This document shows, piece by piece, positions 17,302 to 23,931 of a stretch of DNA of 47,905 nt (position 1 is its first letter; each line of letters begins with the position of its first letter). Under the pieces are notes generated by a model. It was not told the origin of the DNA. It worked only from the letters and a program-made list of their open reading frames with translations, and did no database searches. Made by a program: the position numbers and the translations under genes. Source of the stretch: JBHHYS01 sp046757645 (GTDB lineage: Bacteria; Acidobacteriota; Terriglobia; Acidiferrales; 2-02-FULL-67-57); the NCBI GenBank assembly GCA_046757645.1, contig JBHHYS010000007.1, positions 1-47,905 on the forward strand, given 5' to 3'.

Positions 17302-18144
17302 CTAGGTCGAGAGCAGGTACTTTTCGATTGCTGCGGCCACGCCACTGTCGTCGTTGCTGGTGGTGACCGCCCAGCCGGCTTGTTTCAGTTCCTTGCTGCT
17401 GTTGGCCATCAGCACCGGGAGGCCGGCGAATTGGAGCATTTCGCGGTCATTCCAGTTATCGCCTATGGCCATGGTTTCTTCGGCGCGAATGCCGTGGGCG
17501 GCGGCCCAACGGGCCAGGGCCGCGCCTTTGGTGCACCCATGGTCGAGGACGTCGAGCAGGGTCAAGTCGCGCTGGGGGTACTCGGCTCGAGTGACACTGA
17601 CCGCTGCCGCACAGGGAGCCCGCCGTAGCTGCTGTTCCAGGTCCCGCATCGGCGCCACCGCACCCACAAAAAGCACCTGAATGGGGTCGTCGGTCAGGGC
17701 GTCTTCGAGGGGTTTCACCCGCAAGAGATACTGGCGGTTGCGCTGGAAGTAGCCTTCCACAGGAGCATGATCGGGATCGAGCCGCTCGGCAACGATTTGC
17801 CCGATTCCCTCGCGGTCGAAGAGCAGCAGAGCAGTTTCTCGGTACGGACCGGCGGCGGCCAGCACGGCGCGGGCTTGCTGGCGGGGGAGGAGTTGGCGTG
17901 TCAGGGTGGCGCCGCTTTTCGATTTCACCAGGGCGCCATTGCTGGCGATGAGGGTGAGCTCGATGGGAAACTGCGCCGCGATGGGTTGGGCAAAAGTGAA
18001 GCGCCGGCCGGTGACCAGCACCACCTGGGTGCCGCGTTGATGGGCGGCCACGACGGCTTCGCGGTTGGCGTCTGACAAGTGAAAGCGGGTGTCGAGCAGG
18101 GTGCCGTCGATGTCGATTGCCAACAGCCGGATGGGCATTTTCAT
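17302..18144 (-). CDS. HAD-superfamily hydrolase, Cof-type
   Basis: Phosphatase of about 280 residues of the Cof/YbiV class. Motif I is DIDGT, with nucleophile Asp11 and acid Asp13, and the C-terminal motif GDNWNDREML holds the magnesium-binding acids. A cap domain fills about residues 85-190. Typical substrates are sugar phosphates or flavin phosphates, but none can be chosen from sequence. The ATG at 18144 fits the family, and an upstream extension to 18207 would run into the divergent gene's promoter region. It is convergent with the pseudopilin operon. Confidence 0.85.
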   Translation of the reverse strand: MKMPIRLLAIDIDGTLLDTRFHLSDANREAVVAAHQRGTQVVLVTGRRFTFAQPIAAQFPIELTLIASNGALVKSKSGATLTRQLLPRQQARAVLAAAGPYRETALLLFDREGIGQIVAERLDPDHAPVEGYFQRNRQYLLRVKPLEDALTDDPIQVLFVGAVAPMRDLEQQLRRAPCAAAVSVTRAEYPQRDLTLLDVLDHGCTKGAALARWAAAHGIRAEETMAIGDNWNDREMLQFAGLPVLMANSSKELKQAGWAVTTSNDDSGVAAAIEKYLLST

Positions 18145-18239
18145 TGGACTCGGGCATTCTAGCATCCCGGCCACCGCACCGACACGCACCTTGTTCGCCG
18201 CGCGCAAGGTTTGTTAGACTGGGTTCGCCGCGTCCCCTG

Positions 18240-19484
18240 ATGGCTGACTCTGCTCTGACCCACCTCCGCTGCTCGCGCTGCCGCGGCATCTATCCCGCCG
18301 AGGAGTTGCAAACCCTGTGCGCGTGTGGGGCGACCCTCTACGCTCACTACGATTTCGCCCTGGCGGGGCGCACGCTGACGCGGGAAAGCTTGTCCCAGCG
18401 CCCGCCGACGCTGTGGCGCTATGCGGAAGTATTGCCGGGGAAGGCGGCGGATGCGGTGACCCTGGGGGAAGGGGGAACGCCGCTCCTGTCCTTGAAGCGG
18501 CTGGGGGAAGAGCACGGCCTGGCGGAGCTCTACTTGAAGGATGAATCCGCGAACCCGACGGGCACCTTCAAGGCGCGGGGGCTGGCGGTGGCGGTCTCCC
18601 GGGCTCGGGTGCTCGGGGCGCGTAAGCTGGCCATTCCCACCGCCGGGAATGCTGGAGGAGCCCTGGCGGCCTACGCCAGCCGGGCAGGCCTGGAAGCCTA
18701 CGTCTTGATGCCGAAGGATGCGCCGCGGGCCAACCGACTGGAGTGCGAGGCCTATGGCGCCCATTTGATTCTGGTGAAGGGTTTGATCGGTGCGTGTGCG
18801 CGGCAACTGGCTCAGCGGAAGCAACGCGAAGGGTGGTTCGATATGTCCACCTTGAAGGAGCCCTATCGCGTGGAAGGGAAAAAGACGCTGGGCTACGAAA
18901 TCTACGAACAACTGGGGGGCCGCTTGCCGGACGCCATCCTCTGCCCCACCGGGGGCGGGGTGGGACTGATTGGAATGTGGAAAGCGTTTGCCGAGATGGA
19001 AGAACTGGGCTGGATCGGCCCGGACCGCCCGAAACTGATCGCGGTGCAGGCCAGCGGCTGTGCTCCTCTGGTGCGCGCTTTCGAGCAGGGAAGGAGAGAG
19101 TCGGAGCCGTGGGAAAAGGCGAGAACCATTGCGGCGGGGCTGCGCGTGCCCAAGGCCTTTGGGGATTTTCTGGTGCTGGATGCGGTCTACCGCAGCCAGG
19201 GAGTGGCCATTGCGGTGGAGGACAGAGAGATTCTTGCCGGGGTGCGCCGGCTGGCGGAGCGAGAAGGGATTTTCGCCTGTCCCGAGGGTGCGGCCACGGT
19301 GGCGGCGCTGGCGAAGCTATTGGCGCGCGGTGTGCTCCGGCGGGAGGATACCATCGTCTTGTTCAACAGCGGCGGTGGACTGAAATACCTCGATGTGTTG
19401 GAGAAAGCTTTGGGGTTGAGGGCAGCCCCGCGAGCGAGGAACACGCGAACCGCAGAGGCGCAAAGGACACAGAGGGAACGCTGA
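18240..19484 (+). CDS. thrC: Threonine synthase (PLP-dependent)
   Basis: Fold-type II PLP enzyme that converts O-phosphohomoserine to threonine. It is about 414 residues long. A small zinc-ribbon-like N terminus (CSRCRGIYP, then CACG) is followed by ESANPTGTFKARG, in which Lys111 binds PLP. The GNAGGALAAYASRAG loop and the glycine-rich PTGGGVGLIGMWKAF phosphate-binding loop follow. The last 20 or so residues are encoded by a dispersed intergenic repeat (19449-19477), so the natural stop may have been displaced. No other threonine genes are adjacent. Confidence 0.85.
   Translation: MADSALTHLRCSRCRGIYPAEELQTLCACGATLYAHYDFALAGRTLTRESLSQRPPTLWRYAEVLPGKAADAVTLGEGGTPLLSLKRLGEEHGLAELYLKDESANPTGTFKARGLAVAVSRARVLGARKLAIPTAGNAGGALAAYASRAGLEAYVLMPKDAPRANRLECEAYGAHLILVKGLIGACARQLAQRKQREGWFDMSTLKEPYRVEGKKTLGYEIYEQLGGRLPDAILCPTGGGVGLIGMWKAFAEMEELGWIGPDRPKLIAVQASGCAPLVRAFEQGRRESEPWEKARTIAAGLRVPKAFGDFLVLDAVYRSQGVAIAVEDREILAGVRRLAEREGIFACPEGAATVAALAKLLARGVLRREDTIVLFNSGGGLKYLDVLEKALGLRAAPRARNTRTAEAQRTQRER
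19449..19477 (-). repeat. Dispersed CTCTGTG-type repeat (degenerate copy, inside the thrC 3' end)
   Basis: On the minus strand this reads CCCTCTGTGTCC followed by TTTGCGCCTCTGCGGTT, the same pattern as the copies at 42044, 43217, 43628 and 43986. It forms the final codons of the threonine synthase frame. Confidence 0.6.
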
Positions 19485-19645
19485 GGCGATCAATGTACAG
19501 ATTACCAAGCGGCTGTACTTCTAGGACTGCGACCTGGGCTCTGGAGCCGCAACGGGCAGAAGGGCTCAGCGAAGCCAGGCAGCGGCGGGGGGAATCGGCC
19601 CGTACAAGCAGCCGATCCGTTGTGCTAAAATAGTTTTTCTGCAGT

Positions 19646-19721
19646 GGGCGGCTAGCTCAATTGGGAGAGCGCCGCGACAGAATCGGTGCGCTTGTCCCGA
19701 CGAGTCGGGATGGCGTCCACA
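19646..19721 (+). pseudogene. Broken tRNA-Ala copy (5' half intact, 3' half replaced)
   Basis: The first 31 bases (19646-19676) are identical to the start of the complete tRNA-Ala at 20037: acceptor 5' strand, D arm and half of the anticodon stem. From there it is replaced by unrelated sequence and a TCCCGA/TCGGGA hairpin, but it ends in GCGTCCAC like a tRNA acceptor 3' strand. The flank AGTCCCTCT resembles the flank AGTCCTTCT of the intact tRNA. No functional anticodon arm can form. Confidence 0.7.
19692..19720 (+). repeat. 29-base hairpin repeat, copy 1
   Basis: Begins TTGTCCCGACG and ends GTCGGGATGGCGTCCAC. It matches 20156-20184 at 28 of 29 positions. A 6-bp stem (TCCCGA/TCGGGA) is followed by a tRNA-acceptor-like end. 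The two copies flank the GIY-YIG gene plus the intact tRNA. Confidence 0.8.
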
Positions 19722-19735
19722 GTCCCTCTGCTAAG

Positions 19736-20014
19736 ATGTTCACGGTTTACATATTGCAAAGCGAAAGAAGCGGACGGTACTACGTCGGCCAGACGAGCAA
19801 CCTGGAAAAGCGGTGGCGGTATCACGAAGCAGGCCAGACAAAATCTGCACGGAACCGGGGTCCATGGCGGGTTGTCTACATGGAGGAGTTTTCCACGAGG
19901 TCTGAAGCGGTTCGGCGTGAACGACGGATCAAGAGCTGGAAGAGCCACCGCTATGTAGAAAAGCTGGTACGCGAATCCAAAATCCTTACTGAGAGAGCTT
20001 GCGGAACAAGCTAA
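19736..20014 (+). CDS. Small GIY-YIG nuclease-domain protein
   Basis: Single-domain protein of 92 residues. The GIY-YIG motif is present as VYILQ followed by YYVGQT (residues about 4-18). The downstream arginine (LEKRWRYHEAG) and the glutamate region (TRSEAVRRERRIKSWK) match the small UvrC-N-like family. The ATG at 19736 is used, because the upstream frame is the broken tRNA. It lies between a damaged and an intact copy of the same tRNA gene, with 22 bases from its stop to the intact tRNA. This suggests a mobile or homing role, although many single-domain GIY-YIG proteins have no known function. Confidence 0.88.
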   Translation: MFTVYILQSERSGRYYVGQTSNLEKRWRYHEAGQTKSARNRGPWRVVYMEEFSTRSEAVRRERRIKSWKSHRYVEKLVRESKILTERACGTS

Positions 20015-20036
20015 AGATTTCTACAATCGCTGGTAT

Positions 20037-20112
20037 GGGCGGCTAGCTCAATTGGGAGAGCGCCGCGTTCGCAACGCGGAGGTTGCCGGTTCGAGCCCGG
20101 TGCCGTCCACCA
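20037..20112 (+). tRNA. tRNA-Ala (anticodon CGC)
   Basis: Complete 76-base cloverleaf with encoded CCA. The acceptor stem GGGCGGC/GCCGTCC contains the G3:U70 pair that marks alanine tRNAs. The D stem is GCTC/GAGC, the anticodon stem CCGCG/CGCGG encloses loop TTCGCAA (anticodon CGC, codon GCG), and the T arm is GCCGG/CCGGT with loop TTCGAGC. Confidence 0.95.
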
Positions 20113-20155
20113 GTCCTTCTCGGCCACTTCGGCTGCGGATAGCAGCAGGGGGCGG

Positions 20156-20184
20156 TTGTCCCGACGGGTCGGGATGGCGTCCAC
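20156..20184 (+). repeat. 29-base hairpin repeat, copy 2
   Basis: One mismatch to 19692-19720. Starts TTGTCCCGACG, ends GATGGCGTCCAC. It lies 43 bases after the intact tRNA-Ala and just before the stop of the protease gene on the other strand. Confidence 0.8.
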
Positions 20185-20192
20185 CAAATCGT

Positions 20193-21794
20193 TCAGTTTT
20201 TTTTCTGCTGGCGGGCGAGGGTGCGGCGGGCGTCGTCGGCCAGCGCTTTCGCCTGGGGAAGCACCTCGATGGCGCGCTGCACCTGGGGGTCGCCCCCGAT
20301 GGCCACGCGATAGCCTTGGTCGCGGCCAAAGACGGAGGTGAAGAGTTCCTTTTTGACCTTGATTTTGATCCAGTCGAGGTTTTCCTGAATGTCAGGTTCG
20401 GTATAGGGGAGGTTGCGCTCCTGCAAATAGGCGCGAAATTCGTTGAGCACCGATTCATCCACTTCGAAGTCCTGGGAGATATCGGGGTGGCGGGCGAGGT
20501 AGCGCTTCGCGAAGTCGCCCACGCCCACATTCCAAGGATACAGGATGAGTTTCCGGACGAGCTTCTCTTGGAAGGGGTTCAATTCGCTTCGGGGCACCTC
20601 GACGTCGGGGGTGATGCCGCCGCCCCCGTAGACGGTGCGGCCGCTGTCGGTGGTGTAGGCGTCGTAGTTATTATTCTCGCGGTTCTGAGCGTAGTAGTAG
20701 TTATAGAGCGAGACCGCGGTGAAGTCGCGCTGGATGAGGCGTCCGCTGGGGGTGTAGTAGCGGGCAGTGGTCAGGGCCAGCCCGGTGCTTTGGCTGAGAG
20801 GATAGACGGTCTGCACCAGGCCCTTGCCGAAGCTGGTTTCCCCCACGACCAAGCCGCGGTCGTGATCCTGGATGGCCCCGGCGACAATCTCGGCGGCGCT
20901 GGCGGAAAAGCGGTCGATGAGCACCACCAGAGGAAACTGGCGGCCCCGATTACCCTGGGTGGCATAGTAGCGGCGTTCGCGCTGGCTGCGGCCGCGGTGG
21001 CTCACGATGAGCTGGTTCTGAGCCAAGAACATATCGGCCACCGCCACTCCCTCGGTGAGCAACCCGCCGGGATTCCCCCGCAGGTCGAGGATCAGGCCTT
21101 CCAGCGAGGTGCCGCCCAAGGCATTGAGCGCCTGAATCAGCTCCTTGTCGGTGTTTTCGTTGAAGCTGGCCAGGCGGACGTAGCCGATCCCGGGGCGCAG
21201 CGCAAAATGGTATTCCACGCTCAGGCGGGGGATTTCGTCGCGGGTGATGAGAAACTCCAACGGCTCATCGTGGCCTTCGCGCAGCACCTGGACGCGCACC
21301 ACCGTTCCCTTCGGGCCTTTGAGCATATCCGCGACTTCGCTGGTGGTGAGGTTTTCGGTGGGCGTGCCGTCCACGCGATAGATGACGTCGCCGGGGCGCA
21401 GTCCCACCTTATAGGCGGGGGAGCCGACGAAGGGAGCCAGGACGATGGTGCGGCCGTCGCGCGGCGCCACCGTCATCCCCACACCGTAGTAGTGGCCGGT
21501 CTGCTCTTCCCGCAGCAGGGAGAAGGAGCGGGCGTCGAAGAAGCTGGAGTGGGGGTCGAGGGAGCGCAGCATACCGGGGATGGCCCCCTGGAAGATGGCG
21601 CGGTCGGGGTCAACCGGCTCGGCGTATTTTTGCTCGATAATCGCGTAGGCCTTGGTGAAGTTGCGGATGGCCTGCTGAATTTCGGAATCGCCGGTGACGG
21701 TGGCCTGGACGCGCGGCCCGTAGATGCCGCCCAGGACGGCGGACAGGGCCACCACGGCAACCGCCAGCCAGATTCCTCGTTGACTCGCCCGCAT
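20193..21794 (-). CDS. ctpA: Carboxyl-terminal processing protease (S41 family)
   Basis: Secreted or membrane-tethered serine protease of 533 residues that trims C termini of envelope proteins. An N-terminal signal or anchor (residues about 7-25) is followed by a helical N domain, a PDZ domain (about 110-185, with GLRPGDVIYRVDG) and the S41 catalytic domain. The catalytic dyad is Ser299 (in SASAAEIV) and Lys324 (in TSFGKG), with the usual 25-residue separation. A C-terminal domain of about 130 residues follows. The ATG at 21794 is preceded by AAGGAGCAGGAAG. It is convergent with the tRNA region. Confidence 0.93.
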   Translation of the reverse strand: MRASQRGIWLAVAVVALSAVLGGIYGPRVQATVTGDSEIQQAIRNFTKAYAIIEQKYAEPVDPDRAIFQGAIPGMLRSLDPHSSFFDARSFSLLREEQTGHYYGVGMTVAPRDGRTIVLAPFVGSPAYKVGLRPGDVIYRVDGTPTENLTTSEVADMLKGPKGTVVRVQVLREGHDEPLEFLITRDEIPRLSVEYHFALRPGIGYVRLASFNENTDKELIQALNALGGTSLEGLILDLRGNPGGLLTEGVAVADMFLAQNQLIVSHRGRSQRERRYYATQGNRGRQFPLVVLIDRFSASAAEIVAGAIQDHDRGLVVGETSFGKGLVQTVYPLSQSTGLALTTARYYTPSGRLIQRDFTAVSLYNYYYAQNRENNNYDAYTTDSGRTVYGGGGITPDVEVPRSELNPFQEKLVRKLILYPWNVGVGDFAKRYLARHPDISQDFEVDESVLNEFRAYLQERNLPYTEPDIQENLDWIKIKVKKELFTSVFGRDQGYRVAIGGDPQVQRAIEVLPQAKALADDARRTLARQQKKN

Positions 21795-21875
21795 GTTTGT
21801 CTCTTCCTGCTCCTTCCTTAGACCTTAGACGTGCTACCCCCCAGCAGCGATGCAGTATAACACAGAGCATTGAAG

Positions 21876-21885
21876 CCCACCAAGG
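21876..21885 (+). repeat. 10-base direct repeat left of the AT-rich cassette
   Basis: CCCACCAAGG, repeated exactly at 23932-23941. The two copies lie 5 and 3 bases outside the inverted repeats. This is a possible target-site duplication, though the unequal gaps leave doubt. Confidence 0.45.
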
Positions 21886-21890
21886 GGCAG

Positions 21891-21914
21891 TGGGCTAATT
21901 GTGTGTTGCTGGGG
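21891..21914 (+). repeat. Left inverted repeat of the AT-rich cassette
   Basis: Reads inward TGGGCTAA, three bases, TGTGTTGCT, GGGG. The complement of 23904-23928 reads the same with 18 of the first 20 positions identical. Confidence 0.7.
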
Positions 21915-21941
21915 AGCGTAAAATTGGGTAGCATATCCTAG

Positions 21942-22166
21942 ATGCCACGAATATCCGTACCAGCTAGTGCCCTGCGCGATCCCGCAGACTCGAACATACA
22001 ATTAGTCCGCGATGAACCGGCGCCGTATTGTGATGGTTCCGAGTGCGGCTATCAGATTCCCTCAGAAGATGAAGAATTAGAAGTCCTGCCACCACATTAC
22101 CATCTTGAATCGGGTAGGGATCCTGATGCAGGGCCACGCTGTCACCACGTATTCCTGCTGTCATAA
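21942..22166 (+). CDS. Hypothetical 74-residue protein
   Basis: Small acidic frame starting MPRISVPASALRDPADSN. It contains CDGSECGY and, near the end, HYHLESGRDPDAGPRCHHVF, so several Cys and His residues could bind metal. No family is recognised. The ribosome binding site is poor. It lies just inside the left inverted repeat of the AT-rich cassette and could be a chance frame. Confidence 0.3.
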   Translation: MPRISVPASALRDPADSNIQLVRDEPAPYCDGSECGYQIPSEDEELEVLPPHYHLESGRDPDAGPRCHHVFLLS

Positions 22167-22318
22167 GTTCCCCGACCGCCCAAATGTGAAAGGGGGCTTG
22201 GGTGGCCGCCCAGGGGCGTAGCGCATAAAGAGCGGCGCACCCCAAGCTCCTTCTTGATTCTTGGCGGTGGGCGCGGTAAGATATGAACGAAACCGCGCAC
22301 CGCGTAAGCGGGGTACAT
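22142..22318 (-). CDS. Possible 58-residue protein (doubtful)
   Basis: A frame MYPAYAVRGFVHILPRPPP and onward. Its only support is a good AGGAG eight bases before ATG, within a 14-base segment identical to the initiation region of the 149-residue gene (22839-22852). It lies antisense to the candidate structured RNA, and its composition (many Pro, Arg, Gly) is not convincing. Confidence 0.2.
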   Translation of the reverse strand: MYPAYAVRGFVHILPRPPPRIKKELGVRRSLCATPLGGHPSPLSHLGGRGTYDSRNTW

Positions 22319-22322
22319 AGGT

Positions 22323-22336
22323 TATGCTCCTAGTCG
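22323..22336 (-). repeat. 14-base repeat of an initiation region, copy 1
   Basis: On the minus strand CGACTAGGAGCATA, identical to 22839-22852. Each copy is followed by a start codon after a few bases. Confidence 0.7.
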
Positions 22337-22346
22337 GTTTCTAGGG

Positions 22347-22382
22347 CCGGAGACGGACGCAAACCGTCTCCGGTTCCTTTTT
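22347..22382 (+). terminator. Strong intrinsic terminator
   Basis: CCGGAGACGG and CCGTCTCCGG pair perfectly around a 7-base loop. TTCCTTTTT follows on the plus strand. The minus strand has no T run after the stem, so it acts on plus-strand transcription. Confidence 0.85.
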
Positions 22383-22386
22383 GGGC

Positions 22387-22836
22387 CTATTTCAACCCAC
22401 CGGCCTCGTCTGCGACTTTGATGAAGGCCGGAGCCGCTTTGAACTCAAGCACTTGTTGACCGGAGCCGAGATTTACCTTGTCAGACGTATAGACTTCCTT
22501 GAGGTCAATCCCGACCTTCTTGGCCTTCCGGGAAATGGCGGTGAGGATAGGCCCGAACGCCTTGTTTGTAGTCAGTCCTAATGACTGTCGCAAGGCTGAG
22601 TCCGTCAACCCATCGGGACTGCTCACCAGCTCACGCAGGAACTTCCGTTGCTTGTCCTGGAGTTGGCCTGCGAAATTCTTGAACCGAGCAACAGTCCACC
22701 GCGACCCCGTGAGGCTGAACTCACCCTTGCCCTTTCTGGGGCTGGGATGCGTTCCGCGCAGCTTGGCCGCAATCTCGATTGCTTCCTCGGCTGTTTCACA
22801 GTGAATCTCAACGCCTTCGTGGATTACCCTGAACAC
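22387..22836 (-). CDS. Hypothetical 149-residue protein, possible winged-helix regulator
   Basis: No family is recognised with confidence. The N terminus (MFRVIHEGVEIHCETAEEAI) looks like a small beta domain. The centre (about residues 55-115: DKQRKFLRELVSSPDGLTDSALRQSLGL and then AFGPILTAISRKAKKVGI) has the helix pattern of a winged-helix DNA-binding domain. The end is basic, then acidic. The GTG start has AGGAG at good spacing. It is divergent from the DUF3800 gene, with promoters and a palindrome array between, so autoregulation of the pair is plausible. Codon use and base content differ from the surrounding chromosome. Confidence 0.7.
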   Translation of the reverse strand: MFRVIHEGVEIHCETAEEAIEIAAKLRGTHPSPRKGKGEFSLTGSRWTVARFKNFAGQLQDKQRKFLRELVSSPDGLTDSALRQSLGLTTNKAFGPILTAISRKAKKVGIDLKEVYTSDKVNLGSGQQVLEFKAAPAFIKVADEAGGLK

Positions 22837-22838
22837 GA

Positions 22839-22852
22839 TATGCTCCTAGTCG
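22839..22852 (-). repeat. 14-base repeat of an initiation region, copy 2 (ribosome binding site of the 149-residue gene)
   Basis: Minus-strand CGACTAGGAGCATA, holding the AGGAG of the GTG start at 22836. Confidence 0.75.
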
Positions 22853-22872
22853 CCAGTAGCGATTGCGGAGCG

Positions 22873-22902
22873 ATTTTACGACGCTAGGCGAACGCTTGTC
22901 AA
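22873..22902 (-). promoter_or_regulatory. Sigma-70-type promoter, proximal, for the 149-residue gene
   Basis: On the minus strand TTGACA (22902-22897), 18 bases, TAAAAT (22878-22873). It would start transcription near 22866, about 30 bases before the GTG. Confidence 0.6.
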
Positions 22903-22965
22903 GTACAATCTGCGATCGCATAGCGAAATCGCTCCTATCGCTATAGCGGAATTATAGCGAACGCT
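22888..22965. promoter_or_regulatory. Array of five small palindromes (candidate operator)
   Basis: GCGAACGC (22888-22895), TGCGATCGCA (22911-22920), AGCGA-AA-TCGCT (22922-22933), CGCTATAGCG (22939-22948) and AGCG-AA-CGCT (22956-22965). All share a GCG/CGC core. They lie over and between the divergent promoters. Confidence 0.6.
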
Positions 22966-22979
22966 AAAACTATTGACAA
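22951..22979 (-). promoter_or_regulatory. Sigma-70-type promoter, distal, for the 149-residue gene
   Basis: On the minus strand TTGTCA (22979-22974), 17 bases, perfect TATAAT (22956-22951). The -35 box overlaps that of the divergent DUF3800 promoter. Confidence 0.65.
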
Positions 22980-23001
22980 GTCTTTTGGGGGGTGGGATAA
23001 A
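22973..23001 (+). promoter_or_regulatory. Sigma-70-type promoter for the DUF3800 gene
   Basis: TTGACA (22973-22978), 17 bases, GATAAA (22996-23001). It gives a leader of about 95 bases before the ATG at 23104. The leader contains CCCAC and GTGGG segments that may pair. Confidence 0.5.
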
Positions 23002-23103
23002 CGTCGTGGTGCCGGGTTAGGTGTCTGCAATGATGCCTGACCTTGCGCCGCCCACGGCCTACCTCACGGTGGGCCGTCGTCATATATAGGGACCTCACCC
23101 CCA

Positions 23104-23910
23104 ATGTTCCTCTTCTATGTAGACGAAAGTGGCTCTCCACGCCCACACAGTGAACCACTCCTAAATGGGCAAACCCCCATATTTGTACTTGCGGCCCTAG
23201 CCTTGCACGCCGACCAGTGGCGTTTCGTAGATCGCTCGTATCGGGCGCTAAAGGTTAGATTCTTTCAAAGAGAAATCGGGACTAGACGACCTGAGCAGTA
23301 TGAAGTAAAGGGCACCGAGCTTATTGGGCCGCACAATCGGACGAGCCGCAGAAGACACGCGTTCGTGAGACGAGTTATGCGCTTATGTACGCAGGTTCAG
23401 ATGAAGGGTTTTGCGGTTATCTTCAGAAAAGACCCACAAAATCCAACTTCTAGTACCTCAATGTACACGATGGCTTTACAGTACCTAGTGGAGCGGTTCA
23501 ATAAGTTCTTGGAGGAGACATGCCAAGGTCTCACTCCTGGTTTCAATGCACAGCCCTCGCAGGGCATTATCGTTGCCGATACGAGACTGAACAATCTCGA
23601 TTTGAATGTGGCAGTATCCCACCTCACGTTCATTTTCGGGAATCCGGTAGGCCAACAGTGCCAACAGATGATTGAAGCGCCAACCTTCACCTTCTCTCAG
23701 TTGTCCGTTGGTCTGCAACTCACCGATATATTCACATCGTGCATGTATGCCAGAGCATACCGCCGACACTGCCACGGAATTGCCGGCGGTTTCGACTATT
23801 CGCATATGGCTTATTTCGACCGCTTCGCCGAAAACCTAGAGTTCCGTAGCCAGTTGATGTACGACGGGTACTACACGCGCGGATACCGCTTTATTGGCTT
23901 CGGCCCCTAG
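23104..23910 (+). CDS. DUF3800 protein (RNase H-like fold)
   Basis: Protein of 268 residues. The opening MFLFYVDESGSP carries the conserved Asp7-Glu8 of DUF3800, and the C-terminal QLSVGLQLTDIFTSCMYA matches the family QLADLIA motif. A middle Asp (GIIVADTRLNN) may complete an acidic active site. The family is predicted to be RNase H-like and is often found near mobile or defence genes, but its activity is not established. It is transcribed away from the 149-residue gene. Its stop codon lies inside the right inverted repeat of the cassette. Base composition is well below that of the neighbours, a sign of transfer. Confidence 0.8.
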   Translation: MFLFYVDESGSPRPHSEPLLNGQTPIFVLAALALHADQWRFVDRSYRALKVRFFQREIGTRRPEQYEVKGTELIGPHNRTSRRRHAFVRRVMRLCTQVQMKGFAVIFRKDPQNPTSSTSMYTMALQYLVERFNKFLEETCQGLTPGFNAQPSQGIIVADTRLNNLDLNVAVSHLTFIFGNPVGQQCQQMIEAPTFTFSQLSVGLQLTDIFTSCMYARAYRRHCHGIAGGFDYSHMAYFDRFAENLEFRSQLMYDGYYTRGYRFIGFGP

Positions 23911-23928
23911 CAACACAGATTTAGCCCA
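23904..23928 (-). repeat. Right inverted repeat of the AT-rich cassette
   Basis: On the minus strand TGGGCTAA, three bases, TGTGTTGCT, AGGGG, reading inward. It overlaps the last codons of the DUF3800 gene. Confidence 0.7.
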
Positions 23929-23931
23929 TTA

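Larger units (their letters stand above)
22197..22382 (+). ncRNA. Candidate structured RNA ending in an intrinsic terminator
   Basis: Five successive pairings can be drawn: CTTGGGTG (22197-22204) with CACCCCAAG (22238-22246); GCGCGGT with ACCGCGC (22271-22298); CCGC-GTAA-GCGG with a GNRA-type loop (22300-22311); CCTAG with CTAGG (22329-22345); and the 10-bp terminator stem at 22347-22373 followed by T-rich sequence. No protein frame on the plus strand ends at this terminator, so the transcript it ends is probably an RNA. A promoter is not evident. No known RNA family is recognised. Confidence 0.4.
21891..23928. mobile_element. Candidate 2-kb mobile cassette with a DUF3800 gene
   Basis: A stretch visibly richer in A+T than the flanking ctpA and tat genes, bounded by inward-facing inverted repeats (24 and 25 bases) and by an exact 10-base direct repeat outside them. 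It holds a 74-residue frame, a candidate structured RNA with terminator, a 149-residue protein gene, a palindrome array with divergent promoters, and a DUF3800 gene. No transposase or integrase is encoded, so movement would need help from elsewhere. Confidence 0.55.

Noticed and set aside
20052..21821. A 589-codon plus-strand frame opposite ctpA
   Set aside because: It begins inside the tRNA-Ala gene and is the complement of a well-supported S41 protease.
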